A DNA stretch of 64,000 bases from Pseudodesulfovibrio tunisiensis (GTDB lineage Bacteria > Desulfobacterota > Desulfovibrionia > Desulfovibrionales > Desulfovibrionaceae): positions 2,207,501 to 2,271,500 of the forward strand of contig NZ_CP094380.1 of NCBI RefSeq assembly GCF_022809775.1. Direction: 5' to 3'. The notes beneath the pieces were generated by a model, which ran no database searches, had not been told where the DNA came from, and saw nothing but the letters and a program-made list of their open reading frames with translations. The position numbers and the translations under genes are program-made. Numbering within the stretch: the first letter of the stretch is position 1; each line of letters starts with the position of its first letter. Shown piece after piece: positions 24,580 to 33,151 of this stretch.

Positions 24580-25536
24580 ATGAGCGAGGATGTCAGGGCT
24601 CTGGTCCGGTTCTATCTGCCGAATTTCCCGGTCAGACGCGTGCGCAGGCTGGTCACGGACACCACGGACTTTTCCTCCATTGATTATGGGGACGTGGTGC
24701 ATCTGGGCGGCCAGCATTACATGGTGCTCCGGGACGAGGCCGAACGGCGATTCGGGATCGAGGATTTCAAGTTCTGGGTCAAGCGGTGCAAGGTGCTGGA
24801 GACCGGGGAATCCGCGATTCTCAAGCTCGTGTTTCATGAGGAATTCCTTCAACAGCTCGGGGACATCACCATCCGCAGCTACCGAAGCCCGGCCAAGGAG
24901 GCCCGGATTCTGGAGATGGTCAAGGACGACCGCCGATTCATGCACGGGTTTTCCATTGTGGACGATCAGGGAAATCTGGTGCGCGTTCTCGACGTGATCC
25001 GCGGCAAGCGATTCGATCTGGCCGTGTCGGAAATGGGTGAAAATCACCGCGACTATTTCGACAACCATTTCGCCGGGGCGCTCGGCCTGTTCATCGACGC
25101 GTGCGAGGCCATTGCGTGGCTGCATTCCCGGGACGAACGGCACGGCGACATCCGGCGCGACCACCTCTGGCTGGAGCCGCGCACCGGCATGCTGCGCTGG
25201 ATCGACTTCGACTATGCCTACGACCTGTCGGCCAACCCGTTTGCCCTTGATCTGGCTGGGCTGGGCAACATTCTGGCATTTCTGGTCGGCAGGCAGGTGT
25301 TCCGGCCTCCGGATCTGGAGGAAATGGGCATTCTGGACAAGGCCGAACCCGGGGATTTCAATCTGGTCTTCCGCAACCGGTTCGCCAACCTGCGCAAGGC
25401 CTTTCCCTATGTCCCGGAAGACCTGAACCGGGTGCTCATGCACTTTTCCGCCGGGACCGAAGTGTTCTACGAGACCGTGGACGAATTTCTGGCCGATCTG
25501 CGCCCGTGTCTGGACAGCCTGCCCAAGGGAGGATGA
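24580..25536 (+). CDS. Protein-kinase-like fold protein
   Basis: 318 residues. The middle has RHGDIRRDHLWLE, close to the kinase/aminoglycoside-phosphotransferase catalytic loop (HGDxxxxN-type, with His where Asn or Asp is usual), followed by RWIDFDYAYD in the place of the metal-binding DFG/DFD. IRSYRSPAKEARIL may hold the ATP Lys and Glu. Family member by motif; the substrate is unknown. Start at 24580 follows GGAGG by seven bases. It is 2 bp upstream of uspA, so the two are one operon, suggesting a stress role. Confidence 0.65.
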   Translation: MSEDVRALVRFYLPNFPVRRVRRLVTDTTDFSSIDYGDVVHLGGQHYMVLRDEAERRFGIEDFKFWVKRCKVLETGESAILKLVFHEEFLQQLGDITIRSYRSPAKEARILEMVKDDRRFMHGFSIVDDQGNLVRVLDVIRGKRFDLAVSEMGENHRDYFDNHFAGALGLFIDACEAIAWLHSRDERHGDIRRDHLWLEPRTGMLRWIDFDYAYDLSANPFALDLAGLGNILAFLVGRQVFRPPDLEEMGILDKAEPGDFNLVFRNRFANLRKAFPYVPEDLNRVLMHFSAGTEVFYETVDEFLADLRPCLDSLPKGG

Positions 25537-25538
25537 TC

Positions 25539-26030
25539 ATGGATTTCAAGAAGATTCTGCTTGCCGTGGATGCGAGTGAAAATGCCATGCGTGCCGTGGA
25601 ATACACGGGCAGCATCGCAGGCAGCACCAAGGGATTTCAGGTGGAACTGTTCTGCGTGGAACGGCTGCCGCACCGGGACACGTTTCCGGATGAAGCGGCA
25701 TGGGCGGAAAGCTGCGAGCGCACGCGCGAAGAGCTGAAGACATTCATGGCACAGGCACACACCCGGCTGGAAACGCTGGGCATGGCCCGGGAATCGATAA
25801 CCGATCAGTATCTCATCAGTTGCACGTCACCGTTTCCCAACGAGACCTTTTCCTGCTCCCGGGGAACCAGCGTGGCGCAGGACATCATGGAGGCCGTGCG
25901 GCAGGGCGGCTTCGGCACCGTGGTGGTAGGCCGCCGGGGCGTGTCCAAGGCCGAGGAATTCCTGTTCGGCAGCGTGTCCAACAAGATCATCCACTCCGCC
26001 AAGGACGTCACGGTCTGGGTGGTTTCCTGA
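25539..26030 (+). CDS. Universal stress protein
   Basis: 163 residues, UspA fold: KKILLAVDASENAMRAVEYTG at the start and VVVGRRGVSKAEEFLFGSVSNKIIHSAKDVTVWVV at the end, the G-2x-G-9x-G(S) ATP-binding pattern. GGGAGG six bases before ATG fixes the start at 25539. An insert around residues 85-110 (CTSPFPNETFSCSRG) is longer than usual. It is co-transcribed with the kinase-like gene. Confidence 0.92.
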   Translation: MDFKKILLAVDASENAMRAVEYTGSIAGSTKGFQVELFCVERLPHRDTFPDEAAWAESCERTREELKTFMAQAHTRLETLGMARESITDQYLISCTSPFPNETFSCSRGTSVAQDIMEAVRQGGFGTVVVGRRGVSKAEEFLFGSVSNKIIHSAKDVTVWVVS

Positions 26031-26064
26031 ACAGAACCCAACAGTTTGAATTTGTGCCAATCGG

Positions 26065-26187
26065 CAGACTGTTCCGAAGTCGGAAGATGCAAGGCGCAAG
26101 AAAAAGGCAAGGCCGACGCGTATGCCCATACGCGAGGATTTGTCTTTTTGGCAGCAACGCAGCAGATTGCAGCTTCGGGGCCGTCTG
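26065..26187. repeat. Imperfect 123-bp palindromic intergenic element
   Basis: The two halves are inverted copies: outer CAGAC/GTCTG, TTCCGAAG against CTTCGGGG, AAGGCGCAAGAAAAAGGC against a CTTTTTGGCAGCAACGCA half, and a perfect centre CGCGTATG-CC-CATACGCG (26117-26134). The right end touches the stop codon of the leftward peptidase gene (26188). A rougher relative (GCAACGCAGCAGATCACCATTTCGGGACAG) lies near 27122-27151. Probably a dispersed intergenic palindrome of the REP kind. Confidence 0.65.
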
Positions 26188-26979
26188 CTAGTATCGCCAC
26201 CACAGGGTAATGGACGGACCGAGCAGGAGATAGAGCAGGCAGCCGAGGCTGAGGAACGGACCGAACGGCACGCGTGTCTGCACGCCCTTTGCGCCGGGCC
26301 GGACCATGTAGGCAAGACTGCCAGCCAGTCCGGCAATGCCGCCCGCCAGAATGGTGAAGGGCAGCCCCTGCACCCCCACGATCGCACCGATGAATCCCAT
26401 GAGCTTCACATCCCCGGTGCCGAGACCGTCCTGACCGCGCAGCAGCTTGTAGCCCTGCTGCAGAATCCAGAACATGCCTGCACCCACGAGCGCGCCGAGC
26501 ACGGCCTGTTCCCAGCCGGGCCGGGGCAGGACAAAGCCCGCACCAAGGGCCAGCGCCGTGCCGCCGAGCGTGATGCGGTCCGGAAGCAGAAAGGTCTCGA
26601 AATCGATGAAGCTCGCCGAGGCCAGCATGACCCCGAACACCAGATAGACCAGCCACGACAGGGTCGGCCCGAACTGATGGGCAAGGGCCACGGACAGGGC
26701 GCAGCAGGCCAGCTCCGTGAGCACGTAGCGCGGACCGATGGGCATGTTGCAGTGACGACAGCGACCGCGCAGCAGCAGATAGCTGATCAGCGGGATGGTG
26801 TCCCGCCATTCCAGCCGATTCTCGCAATACGGACAGGTCGAGCCGAAGGGACGGAATATGGGCTGCTCCGCTATCCAGCGATGAATGAAAACCGTGGCGA
26901 TGCCGCCAAGTTCCAGCCCGGCCACAGCCGCGGCCACCAGAAAAATCCATTGCGGTATGGGAAAAACGTACTCTGCCAT
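26188..26979 (-). CDS. Prepilin peptidase (type IV leader peptidase)
   Basis: 263 residues and about seven membrane segments. The cytoplasmic loop has two CxxC pairs (CPYCENRLEW, CRHCNMPIG). The two catalytic aspartates lie in SASFIDFETFLLPD and GLGTGDVKLMGFIGA, as in GspO/PilD. It cleaves and N-methylates type IV pilin-like proteins in the inner membrane. No pilin genes are nearby. Start at 26979 gives a normal N-terminus but has no clear ribosome site; an upstream ATG at 27039 adds 20 atypical residues. Confidence 0.9.
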   Translation of the reverse strand: MAEYVFPIPQWIFLVAAAVAGLELGGIATVFIHRWIAEQPIFRPFGSTCPYCENRLEWRDTIPLISYLLLRGRCRHCNMPIGPRYVLTELACCALSVALAHQFGPTLSWLVYLVFGVMLASASFIDFETFLLPDRITLGGTALALGAGFVLPRPGWEQAVLGALVGAGMFWILQQGYKLLRGQDGLGTGDVKLMGFIGAIVGVQGLPFTILAGGIAGLAGSLAYMVRPGAKGVQTRVPFGPFLSLGCLLYLLLGPSITLWWRY

Positions 26980-27179
26980 GAGACTTGAATAATCACCGTG
27001 TTTGCTGCAAGGTTGTGCCTCGGGTCGGCATATGTTCATCTACGTCATTCGCGGCCCGGCCACAAGCCTAGCAGCCCGTTGGAAAAATGAAAAATACCGG
27101 CTGTCCGGGAACGGTGGAATGCAACGCAGCAGATCACCATTTCGGGACAGCATGACGCATGCGTTTCAAAGGAGTCCCC

Positions 27180-28466
27180 ATGTCAGGCCATCGTTTCATT
27201 CCCCGGTATTCCGAAGACCAGCTCGCGCAAATCCAGCTCGACGGCCTGAAATGGACAGTGAACCACGCGTTCAACGGCAGTCCCTTCTACAACACCCGCC
27301 TGCGGGAAGCGGGCGTCGAGCCGGGCGACATCACCAGCCTCGACGACATCCGAAAGCTGCCCGTGACCACGGCACAGGACCTGCGCGACGAATATCCCCT
27401 GCCCCTGCTTTCCGTGCCCGAGTCCGACATAGTGCGCATCCACGCGTCCAGCGGCACCACGGGCAAGCGCAAGGTGCTGAGCTACACGCAAAGGGACGTG
27501 GACGTGTGGAAGGACATGTTCGCCCGCTGTTACGAACTGGCGGGCCTGACCGTGACGGATCGCGTGCAGATATGCGTGGGCTACGGCCTGTGGACCGCCG
27601 GAGCCGGTTTTCAGGCCGGCTGCGAACACTTCGGTGCCATGGCGGTTCCCGTGGGCCCGGGCCTGCTGGACATCCAGCTCCAGATGCTGGAAGACCTCGG
27701 CACCACCTGCATGTGCTCCACGGCCTCCATGGCCCTGCTCATGGGCGAGGAAGTGCAGAAGCACGGCCTGCGTGACAGGATTTCCCTGAAAAAGGCCATC
27801 TTCGGCTCCGAGGCGCACACCCCGAGGATGCGCAAGCAGTTCGAGGAAGCCCTCGGACTGGAGGACAGCTTCGACATCGCGGGCATGACCGAACTCTACG
27901 GCCCGGGCGCGGGGCTGGAATGCGCCGCGCATCAGGGCATCCACTACTGGGCGGACCGCTACATTCTGGAAATTCTGGATCCCGTGACCCTGGAGCCAGT
28001 GGCCCCGGGCGAACAGGGCGAAATGGTGGTCACCACCTTGTGCAAGGAAGGCGCGCCCCTGATCCGCTACCGCACCCACGATCTGTCCCGGATCATTCCG
28101 GGCCTGTGCGACTGCGGCGTGACCATGCCCCGGCACGACAGGATATTCGGCCGCTCCGACGACATGATCATCTTCCGCGGCGTGAACATCTATCCCGGTC
28201 AGGTTGCCTCGGCCCTTGCCCCGTTCCCGGAACTCTCGTCCGAATACCAGATTCTCCTGACCCGCCGCGAGGGGCTGGATCACATGACCGTGCGCGTGGA
28301 ACGGGCAACCGGAACGGATTCCGCCAATGACGAAAGACTGGCCCGGGCCGTGTCCGACGAAATCCGCAAGCAGATTCTGGTGCGCACCACGGTCGCCGTG
28401 GTCAACCCCGGCGAACTGCCGCGCAGTTTTGCCAAGACCAAGCGCGTGCAGGACGAACGCGACTGA
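27180..28466 (+). CDS. paaK: Phenylacetate-CoA ligase
   Basis: 428 residues, adenylate-forming enzyme. The P-loop is HASSGTTGKRKVLSYT; IAGMTELYGPGAG, LIRYRTHDLSRI, GRSDDMIIFRGVNIYPGQV and the C-terminal GELPRSFAKTKRV Lys region follow PaaK. It activates phenylacetate or a related aryl acid to its CoA ester; in sulfate reducers it often serves aromatic amino acid breakdown with indolepyruvate oxidoreductase, which is not seen here. AAAGGAGTCCCC fixes the start. Confidence 0.93.
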   Translation: MSGHRFIPRYSEDQLAQIQLDGLKWTVNHAFNGSPFYNTRLREAGVEPGDITSLDDIRKLPVTTAQDLRDEYPLPLLSVPESDIVRIHASSGTTGKRKVLSYTQRDVDVWKDMFARCYELAGLTVTDRVQICVGYGLWTAGAGFQAGCEHFGAMAVPVGPGLLDIQLQMLEDLGTTCMCSTASMALLMGEEVQKHGLRDRISLKKAIFGSEAHTPRMRKQFEEALGLEDSFDIAGMTELYGPGAGLECAAHQGIHYWADRYILEILDPVTLEPVAPGEQGEMVVTTLCKEGAPLIRYRTHDLSRIIPGLCDCGVTMPRHDRIFGRSDDMIIFRGVNIYPGQVASALAPFPELSSEYQILLTRREGLDHMTVRVERATGTDSANDERLARAVSDEIRKQILVRTTVAVVNPGELPRSFAKTKRVQDERD

Positions 28467-28478
28467 TCCCCGCTCGAA

Positions 28479-28510
28479 AAATTCCGAAGAGCTTGTGAAA
28501 TTCGGAATTT
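28479..28510 (+). terminator. Probable terminator after paaK
   Basis: Perfect 10-bp stem AAATTCCGAA (28479-28488) with TTCGGAATTT (28501-28510), followed by CGATTTATTT. AT-rich stem and interrupted T tract, so moderate strength. Confidence 0.6.
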
Positions 28511-28551
28511 CGATTTATTTCAAGCCACTGAAAAAAAGCGTCTATTTCCGC

Positions 28552-28585
28552 CCCCTCATCGGTGAATGAAAATTCGCCGATGGGG
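28552..28585 (+). promoter_or_regulatory. Hairpin with GAAA loop upstream of the YitT gene
   Basis: CATCGGTGAAT (28557-28567), loop GAAA, ATTCGCCGATG (28572-28582), eleven pairs with one G-U, extended by CCCC/GGGG across a bulge. No T tract. It could be a 5' leader structure or a weak terminator. Confidence 0.4.
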
Positions 28586-28661
28586 TCCGATAATCCTTGC
28601 AGGTCGTGCATCCCCTCTATATGTTGCCCTCCCAATTCAATGTGAAAGGAGGCGGAAAGCC

Positions 28662-29525
28662 ATGGGCAAATCACTGAGATACATAACCGATTCCCTTGCC
28701 TGGAACGTTTTCCTGCTTGTTTTTGGATCCTTCGTGTTCATCATCGGGTACAATGGAATCGCAGCGCATCACGATTTCATTCCCGGAGCAACATATGGGC
28801 TTTCGGTCGTGGCCCAGAAATACGAGCCATCCCTGTCCGTGGGACAGTGGTACTTTTTTCTGAACCTGCCCCTGTTCCTCGTGGCATGGAAAGGCGTGAG
28901 CAGACGGTTCTTTTTCCTGAACCTGTTCACCATGGGCCTCATATCCCTCATGACCTCGTACCTGCCCATGGATCTGGGCATCCAGAACGAGATGAACGCA
29001 GCCATTGCAGCCGGGGCCATCATGGGCGCGGGCAGCGGCATCATTCTCCGTTCCTACGGCGGCGGTGGCGGTCTGGACGTTGTCGCGGTGATCATGAACC
29101 GCAAGTACGGCTGGCGCATCGGCGTGTTCTACTTCGCCATCAATGCCGGGGTCATGGTTCTGGCCATGGCCATGTACGTGCCTGACAAGATCATCATCTC
29201 GCTTGTCATGCTCGCCATCAGCTCGGTGGTGACCGAATACGTGCTGTCCCTGTTCAACCAGCGCAAGGCCGTGCGGATCATCACGAACAAATCCAAGGCG
29301 GTTGTCAGACGCATCACCCGGAACAGGAAGCTGCACGCCACCATCATCCCGGCCATCGGCGGCTATTCCGGCGGGCGCGTGGACATGGTCTATTCCATCA
29401 CGGACAACCTGCGGCTCCGCGCACTGGAACAGGCCGTGTTCCAGGTCGACCCGAATGCCGTCTTCGTGGTGGAGAACACCTTCAGCGTCATGGGCGGCAA
29501 CTTTGCCCGCCCCAAGGCGTACTGA
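28662..29525 (+). CDS. YitT family membrane protein (DUF161-DUF2179)
   Basis: 287 residues. Residues 1-190 have about five membrane segments with GYNGIAAHHDFIPGATYGLSVV and GAGSGIILRSYGGGGGLDVVAVIMNRKYGWRIG. The C-terminal soluble domain (210-287) is DUF2179, with ATIIPAIGGYSG and QVDPNAVFVVENTFSVMGGNF. Function unproven. AAAGGAGGCGGAAAGCC supports the ATG. Confidence 0.9.
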   Translation: MGKSLRYITDSLAWNVFLLVFGSFVFIIGYNGIAAHHDFIPGATYGLSVVAQKYEPSLSVGQWYFFLNLPLFLVAWKGVSRRFFFLNLFTMGLISLMTSYLPMDLGIQNEMNAAIAAGAIMGAGSGIILRSYGGGGGLDVVAVIMNRKYGWRIGVFYFAINAGVMVLAMAMYVPDKIIISLVMLAISSVVTEYVLSLFNQRKAVRIITNKSKAVVRRITRNRKLHATIIPAIGGYSGGRVDMVYSITDNLRLRALEQAVFQVDPNAVFVVENTFSVMGGNFARPKAY

Positions 29526-29556
29526 AAAAAAATCATTCCCGATTCCCCCAAAAAAC

Positions 29557-29586
29557 AAGGCCGGTACCTGCAAAGGTACCGGCCTT
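29557..29586. terminator. Bidirectional terminator
   Basis: Perfect 12-bp stem AAGGCCGGTACC (29557-29568) with GGTACCGGCCTT (29575-29586). TTCCTGTTG follows on the plus strand; on the minus strand GTTTTTT follows. It sits between the convergent YitT and truA genes. Confidence 0.85.
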
Positions 29587-29606
29587 TCCTGTTGAAATAT
29601 CTTCCC

Positions 29607-29662
29607 CCGCCGGAGGCTGTCGGGGGATTCCAAAGGGTCATGACCCTTTGGCCGCCGGAGGC
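29607..29662. repeat. Solo right-end module of the structured repeat
   Basis: GGGGGATTC, then a 22-bp perfect palindrome with arms CCAAAGGGTCA/TGACCCTTTGG (29630-29651), then GCCGCCGGAGGC (29651-29662). This is the same order as the right end of the full copies (GGGAGATTC, hairpin, GCCGCCGGAGGC). A second CCGCCGGAGGC stands at 29607-29617. It ends 4 bp before the truA stop codon. Confidence 0.75.
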
Positions 29663-29666
29663 AAAA

Positions 29667-30452
29667 TCATTCGACAATCCCGCCAAGGGCGGCTTCCTTT
29701 CCCTCTTCTCCCCCATACTCCACATGCTCCAGCGTCAGCCCCTGCGGCGGTGCGGTCGCGGGCAGCAAAGTGCGATCCACCCTTTCCAGCAGTTCCGGTA
29801 CATCGTCCGGGGAGAGCCTGCCACGACCGACCGCCACGAGACACCCCATGAGGTTGCGCACCATCTGCTTGAGAAATCCGTCCGCGGAAACGCGCCACAG
29901 GGTTTCCGGACATCCCGGAACATGGGTGAAACCGAACTCCGAGATGGTCCGCACCGTGCTCTTCACGGGTGTGCCCACATTCTGGAACGCGGCAAAATCA
30001 TGGGTGCCGCACAGATGCGCGGCTGCGCGCTCCATGTTCTCCAGATCAAGAGAACCGCAACCCCACACGAACCGCCTGCGCTGGGGCAGCACGTATTCCC
30101 GGGTATGCCAGAGCGCATAGGTGTAGGTCTTGGAAACAGCGGAATAGCGGGAATGAAAATCGGGATAGGCCGGACCGGCCTCAAGTACGCGCACGTCGCG
30201 GGGCAGCAGGCTGTTCAGGGCACGCGCCCACGGCAGGTCGGCCCGCTCGTCAGGCACGTCGAAATGCGCCACCTGCCCCAGGGCATGCACGCCTGCATCG
30301 GTACGGCCCGAGCCGTGCGCCCGAACCGAATGACCGAGAATGGACGCCGCAGCCAGCTCCAGTTCGCCCTGCACGGTCCGATCCCGGGGCTGCAACTGCC
30401 AGCCGGAAAAATCCGTGCCGTCGTAGGCAAGAGTCAGTCGTATGCGGGCCAT
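29667..30452 (-). CDS. truA: tRNA pseudouridine(38-40) synthase
   Basis: 261 residues: RIRLTLAYDGTDFSGWQLQP, the catalytic Asp in HGSGRTDAGVHALGQVAHF, FHSRYSAVSKTYTYAL and FLKQMVRNLMG. It isomerises uridines of the tRNA anticodon arm. The gene is immediately downstream (no gap) of the MotE-like gene. Confidence 0.96.
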   Translation of the reverse strand: MARIRLTLAYDGTDFSGWQLQPRDRTVQGELELAAASILGHSVRAHGSGRTDAGVHALGQVAHFDVPDERADLPWARALNSLLPRDVRVLEAGPAYPDFHSRYSAVSKTYTYALWHTREYVLPQRRRFVWGCGSLDLENMERAAAHLCGTHDFAAFQNVGTPVKSTVRTISEFGFTHVPGCPETLWRVSADGFLKQMVRNLMGCLVAVGRGRLSPDDVPELLERVDRTLLPATAPPQGLTLEHVEYGGEEGKEAALGGIVE

Positions 30453-31157
30453 CTACTGCTGAAACGGTATCTGAAGCGCAGTGAGCGCCTCGGACAGCTT
30501 GGCGGCCTTCTTGGCCTCGACAAAGGTGAGAATCTCTCCGGCCTGACGACCGCGCATGCCGGACAAAACCTTGACGGCCAGATCCTCGTCCATATTCTGG
30601 AGAATCTCGGCGGCCTTCTTGGCCTTGGTGTTGGACAGCATGTCCACGAGCTGCTTGACGCGCTTGTCCTTGACGTTCCTGGCCTCGTCCAGCATCTGCC
30701 GGATTTCCGCATGCATCCTGCGCACCTGCTCGGCCTCGGCCTTGATGCCGGCTTCCATCTCGCGCAGGGTGCGCTCCTTGACGGCCAATTCCTCTTCCTT
30801 GCGCTTCAGGGCCTTCCACTCGGCGGGCAAATCCTTTTCCGTGCGGGTGCCGTCCTTGCCCACGGCCTTTTCCACGGCCTTGGCCTCACGCTCCTTGGCC
30901 GCCTTTTCCTCGGCGGCAAGGTCGGGCTTGGCCGAAGCGTCTTCCTCGGCTGCCACGGCCACGGACTGGGCAACTTCGGGAACCACGGTTTCCAGCACGT
31001 TGAGTGTCATGGAATCGACACTCAGCATGCAGAAGGCCGCGAGCTTGAGAAACGCCAGAAACGCGAGAGCGGTCAGAATCCTAGAGAGCCTCAGGTTCGT
31101 GGCGAATCGTTGCCATTTCGTCGTTTTCCTTTTGTTCCCGGAGCTGTTCTTCATCAT
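30453..31157 (-). CDS. MotE-like flagellar accessory protein
   Basis: 234 residues: one membrane segment (about 27-46, ILTALAFLAFLKLAAFCML), a charged coiled coil (about 85-165, rich in Glu, Lys and Ala), and a C-terminal MgtE-N-like helical domain with DMLSNTKAKKAAEILQNMDEDLAVKVLSGM. This order fits the MotE/FliG-like periplasmic proteins next to flagellar genes. It overlaps fliJ by 77 bp. Start at 31157 follows GGAAGCATC. Confidence 0.7.
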   Translation of the reverse strand: MMKNSSGNKRKTTKWQRFATNLRLSRILTALAFLAFLKLAAFCMLSVDSMTLNVLETVVPEVAQSVAVAAEEDASAKPDLAAEEKAAKEREAKAVEKAVGKDGTRTEKDLPAEWKALKRKEEELAVKERTLREMEAGIKAEAEQVRRMHAEIRQMLDEARNVKDKRVKQLVDMLSNTKAKKAAEILQNMDEDLAVKVLSGMRGRQAGEILTFVEAKKAAKLSEALTALQIPFQQ

Positions 31158-31521
31158 GATGCTTCCTGGCTTGGCTTTCCTTGAGCTTTTCCAGGAGCTT
31201 TCTGTCCCTGGATCGGGCAATGGCCTCACGACGGCACTTTTGCAATTTCAGTTCCAACTGGGAGAGTTCCACACGGGCCACGGAAATATCCTGAGCCAGG
31301 GCTTCCCTGTACTGCCGCCAGAGCCACATCATGTTGACATCGCTCGCGGATTCGCCCTGTCTGGCCTCGTGCTCGGCCAGCCGCGCTTCCAGATCACGGA
31401 CAACGCGCTGCTGATCGTCATGCGCACGCTGGGCACGCGCCAGATCGGCCCGGGCCTGTTCCTCGCGCTGCTCGCGATATTCCAGAACCTTCTGGAGCTT
31501 GAAGCGAAACGGCTTGGCCAT
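31081..31521 (-). CDS. fliJ: Flagellar export protein FliJ
   Basis: 146 residues, almost wholly coiled coil, opening KPFRFKLQKVLEYREQREEQARADLARAQ, the FliJ signature. FliJ is the stalk of the flagellar export ATPase FliI. Here it is followed by the overlapping MotE-like gene and preceded by a small Cys-containing gene; fliI is not in the window. The order fliJ-motE is common in this group. Confidence 0.88.
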   Translation of the reverse strand: MAKPFRFKLQKVLEYREQREEQARADLARAQRAHDDQQRVVRDLEARLAEHEARQGESASDVNMMWLWRQYREALAQDISVARVELSQLELKLQKCRREAIARSRDRKLLEKLKESQARKHHDEEQLREQKENDEMATIRHEPEAL

Positions 31522-31536
31522 GGTCCGTCTCCCGGA

Positions 31537-31710
31537 CTACTTTTCGGCGGAGCCGGGTTTTCCGGCAAGGCCGCAGTAGCCCACTTCCCTTTCCCTATCC
31601 AGCCAGCGCCACATCATGCACATGGTGGTCTGGCACATCTTCATCTTGTCATCCCCGGTCTTGAGCAGGGGACAGTACTTGAACTTGGCGTCGCTTTCCG
31701 CAGTCTGCAT
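31537..31710 (-). CDS. Small cysteine- and methionine-rich protein
   Basis: 57 residues, 15 bp upstream of fliJ. Contains YCPLLKTG, KMKMCQTTMCMMWRWLDRE and GYCGLAGKPG: four cysteines, six or more Met, and two Trp. GGAGGAACC directly before ATG makes it a real gene in my view. No known family recognised; a metal-binding or export-linked role is only a guess. Confidence 0.7.
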   Translation of the reverse strand: MQTAESDAKFKYCPLLKTGDDKMKMCQTTMCMMWRWLDREREVGYCGLAGKPGSAEK

Positions 31711-31730
31711 GGTTCCTCCACTGGTCAATG

Positions 31731-31763
31731 AAAAACGGCGCACCGGGAATCCCGATGCGCCGT
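31731..31763 (-). terminator. Terminator of the 31790-33094 gene
   Basis: On the minus strand, ACGGCGCATCGGG/CCCGGTGCGCCGT with a 3-nt loop, then TTTTTCATTG. Twelve to thirteen pairs including one G-U. Confidence 0.88.
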
Positions 31764-31789
31764 CATCATAGCCATGTTCAGGCGGTCTG

Positions 31790-33094
31790 TCAGCCCTCGG
31801 ACCGCGCCTCGGTCTTCCCGGCCTCGGCCACGGGATCCGACTCGGACCCGGCGGGTTCCCCGGCAATGGCCGATCCGCACATGTCCACCAGCGTTTCCAT
31901 GCCCAGCAGGCACTTGAGCTTCTGCAGAGCCAGCACGCCCTTGCGCTGATCCTCGTCAAGCACTTCGGCATAGCCGCCGTCCCGGACAACCTTGGCGAAT
32001 TCCCGCTTCTTGAGCTTGGGGTTGGCTGCAAACCGCTGCTCGAAATTCTCGGCATATTCACGAATCAGGGCATTGACCTCGGATTCGGGCAGGTTCATGG
32101 CCTGCCGGATGTTCGCGGCCAATTCCTCCGGGGCAAGCAGATCGGACTCGATCACGGTCCTGAAGCTCCGCGCGGCCCGGGCAGCGCCCTCGTAGATATG
32201 ACTGCGCTTGACCACGTTCATGCCGCCCCATCCGGCCCTGAGCCATTTGAACAGGTTGGTGCGGGTCATGGTGCCATCCTCGGACTCCATGAACACCTGA
32301 ACCGAACCGGACCCGTACATGAACGTGTCCATCCAGCCCACCATGCTCACATTGATGCCCTCGATGCCGGAATAGAAATACTGCCACTGGGCATCGTCCA
32401 GCACCGCGCCCTTGCGGCCCACGTCCGATTTGCCGTCCTGCTCGGAAATGGACAGGAACACGTTGCGGCCCTTGTACTTCACGAGCACCAGAAGCCGCTT
32501 CAGATCATATCCGTAATAGCTCTCGGCAAAGGAATCCGGGGTGCACACCTCGAATTCCCGGCCGCGCACCAGCACGGGCTCGGACAGTTCGGCCAGATCG
32601 TCCCACAGGCCGCGGCCGCGCGTCACGATCTCGCTCCCGTCGCGCCAGCCGCTCACGCGCAGCACGGACGGCACCAGCAGATAGTTCGGAATGTCGGGAT
32701 TGTAGAAATAGCGGAGAATCCGGTCCAGACTGCTGTTCACCTCGGAGGTGAGCAGAATGCCCTGACCGTCGTACCGCTTGGGCAGGGCCACATTCTCAGC
32801 ATTGAAACCGCCCGCGTCCAGATAGTCGAAAAGTCCGGTCAGCCGCGTTGCGTCAAATGCGGTGCCCTTGTTCAGCACATCGAACAGATAGTCCAGCCCC
32901 TGTGCTGCCTGGGGCGTGATCTCCTCGGCCTTGACCTTGGCCTTTCCGGAGGAAGTCACGTTGGCCGATTCCGCAGCTTCAGCCATGGTGCCGGAAAAAA
33001 GAAAAACAACAGCCAGCACGCTCGCAAGCGCGCAGGCTACCCTCGCAGCCACTTTGCCGCGAAATTCATGATTACGCATATAATTCAGCTTCAT
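31790..33094 (-). CDS. Exported protein of unknown function
   Basis: 434 residues. N-terminal signal peptide: basic start, FLFSGTMAEAAE cleavage region about residue 40. The body is mixed alpha/beta (DYLFDVLNKG, LRYFYNPDIPNYLLVPSVLRVSGW, FYSGIEGINVSMVGWMDTFMYGSGS) and the C-terminal third is helical with one Cys pair (KCLLGMETLVDMCGSA). I recognise no family. Single-gene unit with its own promoter and terminator; probably periplasmic. The start could be ATG at 33094 or 33079. Confidence 0.75.
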   Translation of the reverse strand: MKLNYMRNHEFRGKVAARVACALASVLAVVFLFSGTMAEAAESANVTSSGKAKVKAEEITPQAAQGLDYLFDVLNKGTAFDATRLTGLFDYLDAGGFNAENVALPKRYDGQGILLTSEVNSSLDRILRYFYNPDIPNYLLVPSVLRVSGWRDGSEIVTRGRGLWDDLAELSEPVLVRGREFEVCTPDSFAESYYGYDLKRLLVLVKYKGRNVFLSISEQDGKSDVGRKGAVLDDAQWQYFYSGIEGINVSMVGWMDTFMYGSGSVQVFMESEDGTMTRTNLFKWLRAGWGGMNVVKRSHIYEGAARAARSFRTVIESDLLAPEELAANIRQAMNLPESEVNALIREYAENFEQRFAANPKLKKREFAKVVRDGGYAEVLDEDQRKGVLALQKLKCLLGMETLVDMCGSAIAGEPAGSESDPVAEAGKTEARSEG

Positions 33095-33151
33095 ATCCTT
33101 TTTTGGGGCCCGTCCGCAAACGGCCTGTCTTTACTCCCCTTCCGAATCCAA

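Noticed and set aside
28593..28620. Promoter TTGCAG-15-TATATG before the YitT gene
   Set aside because: A 15-bp spacer and a poor -35 make it too weak to list.
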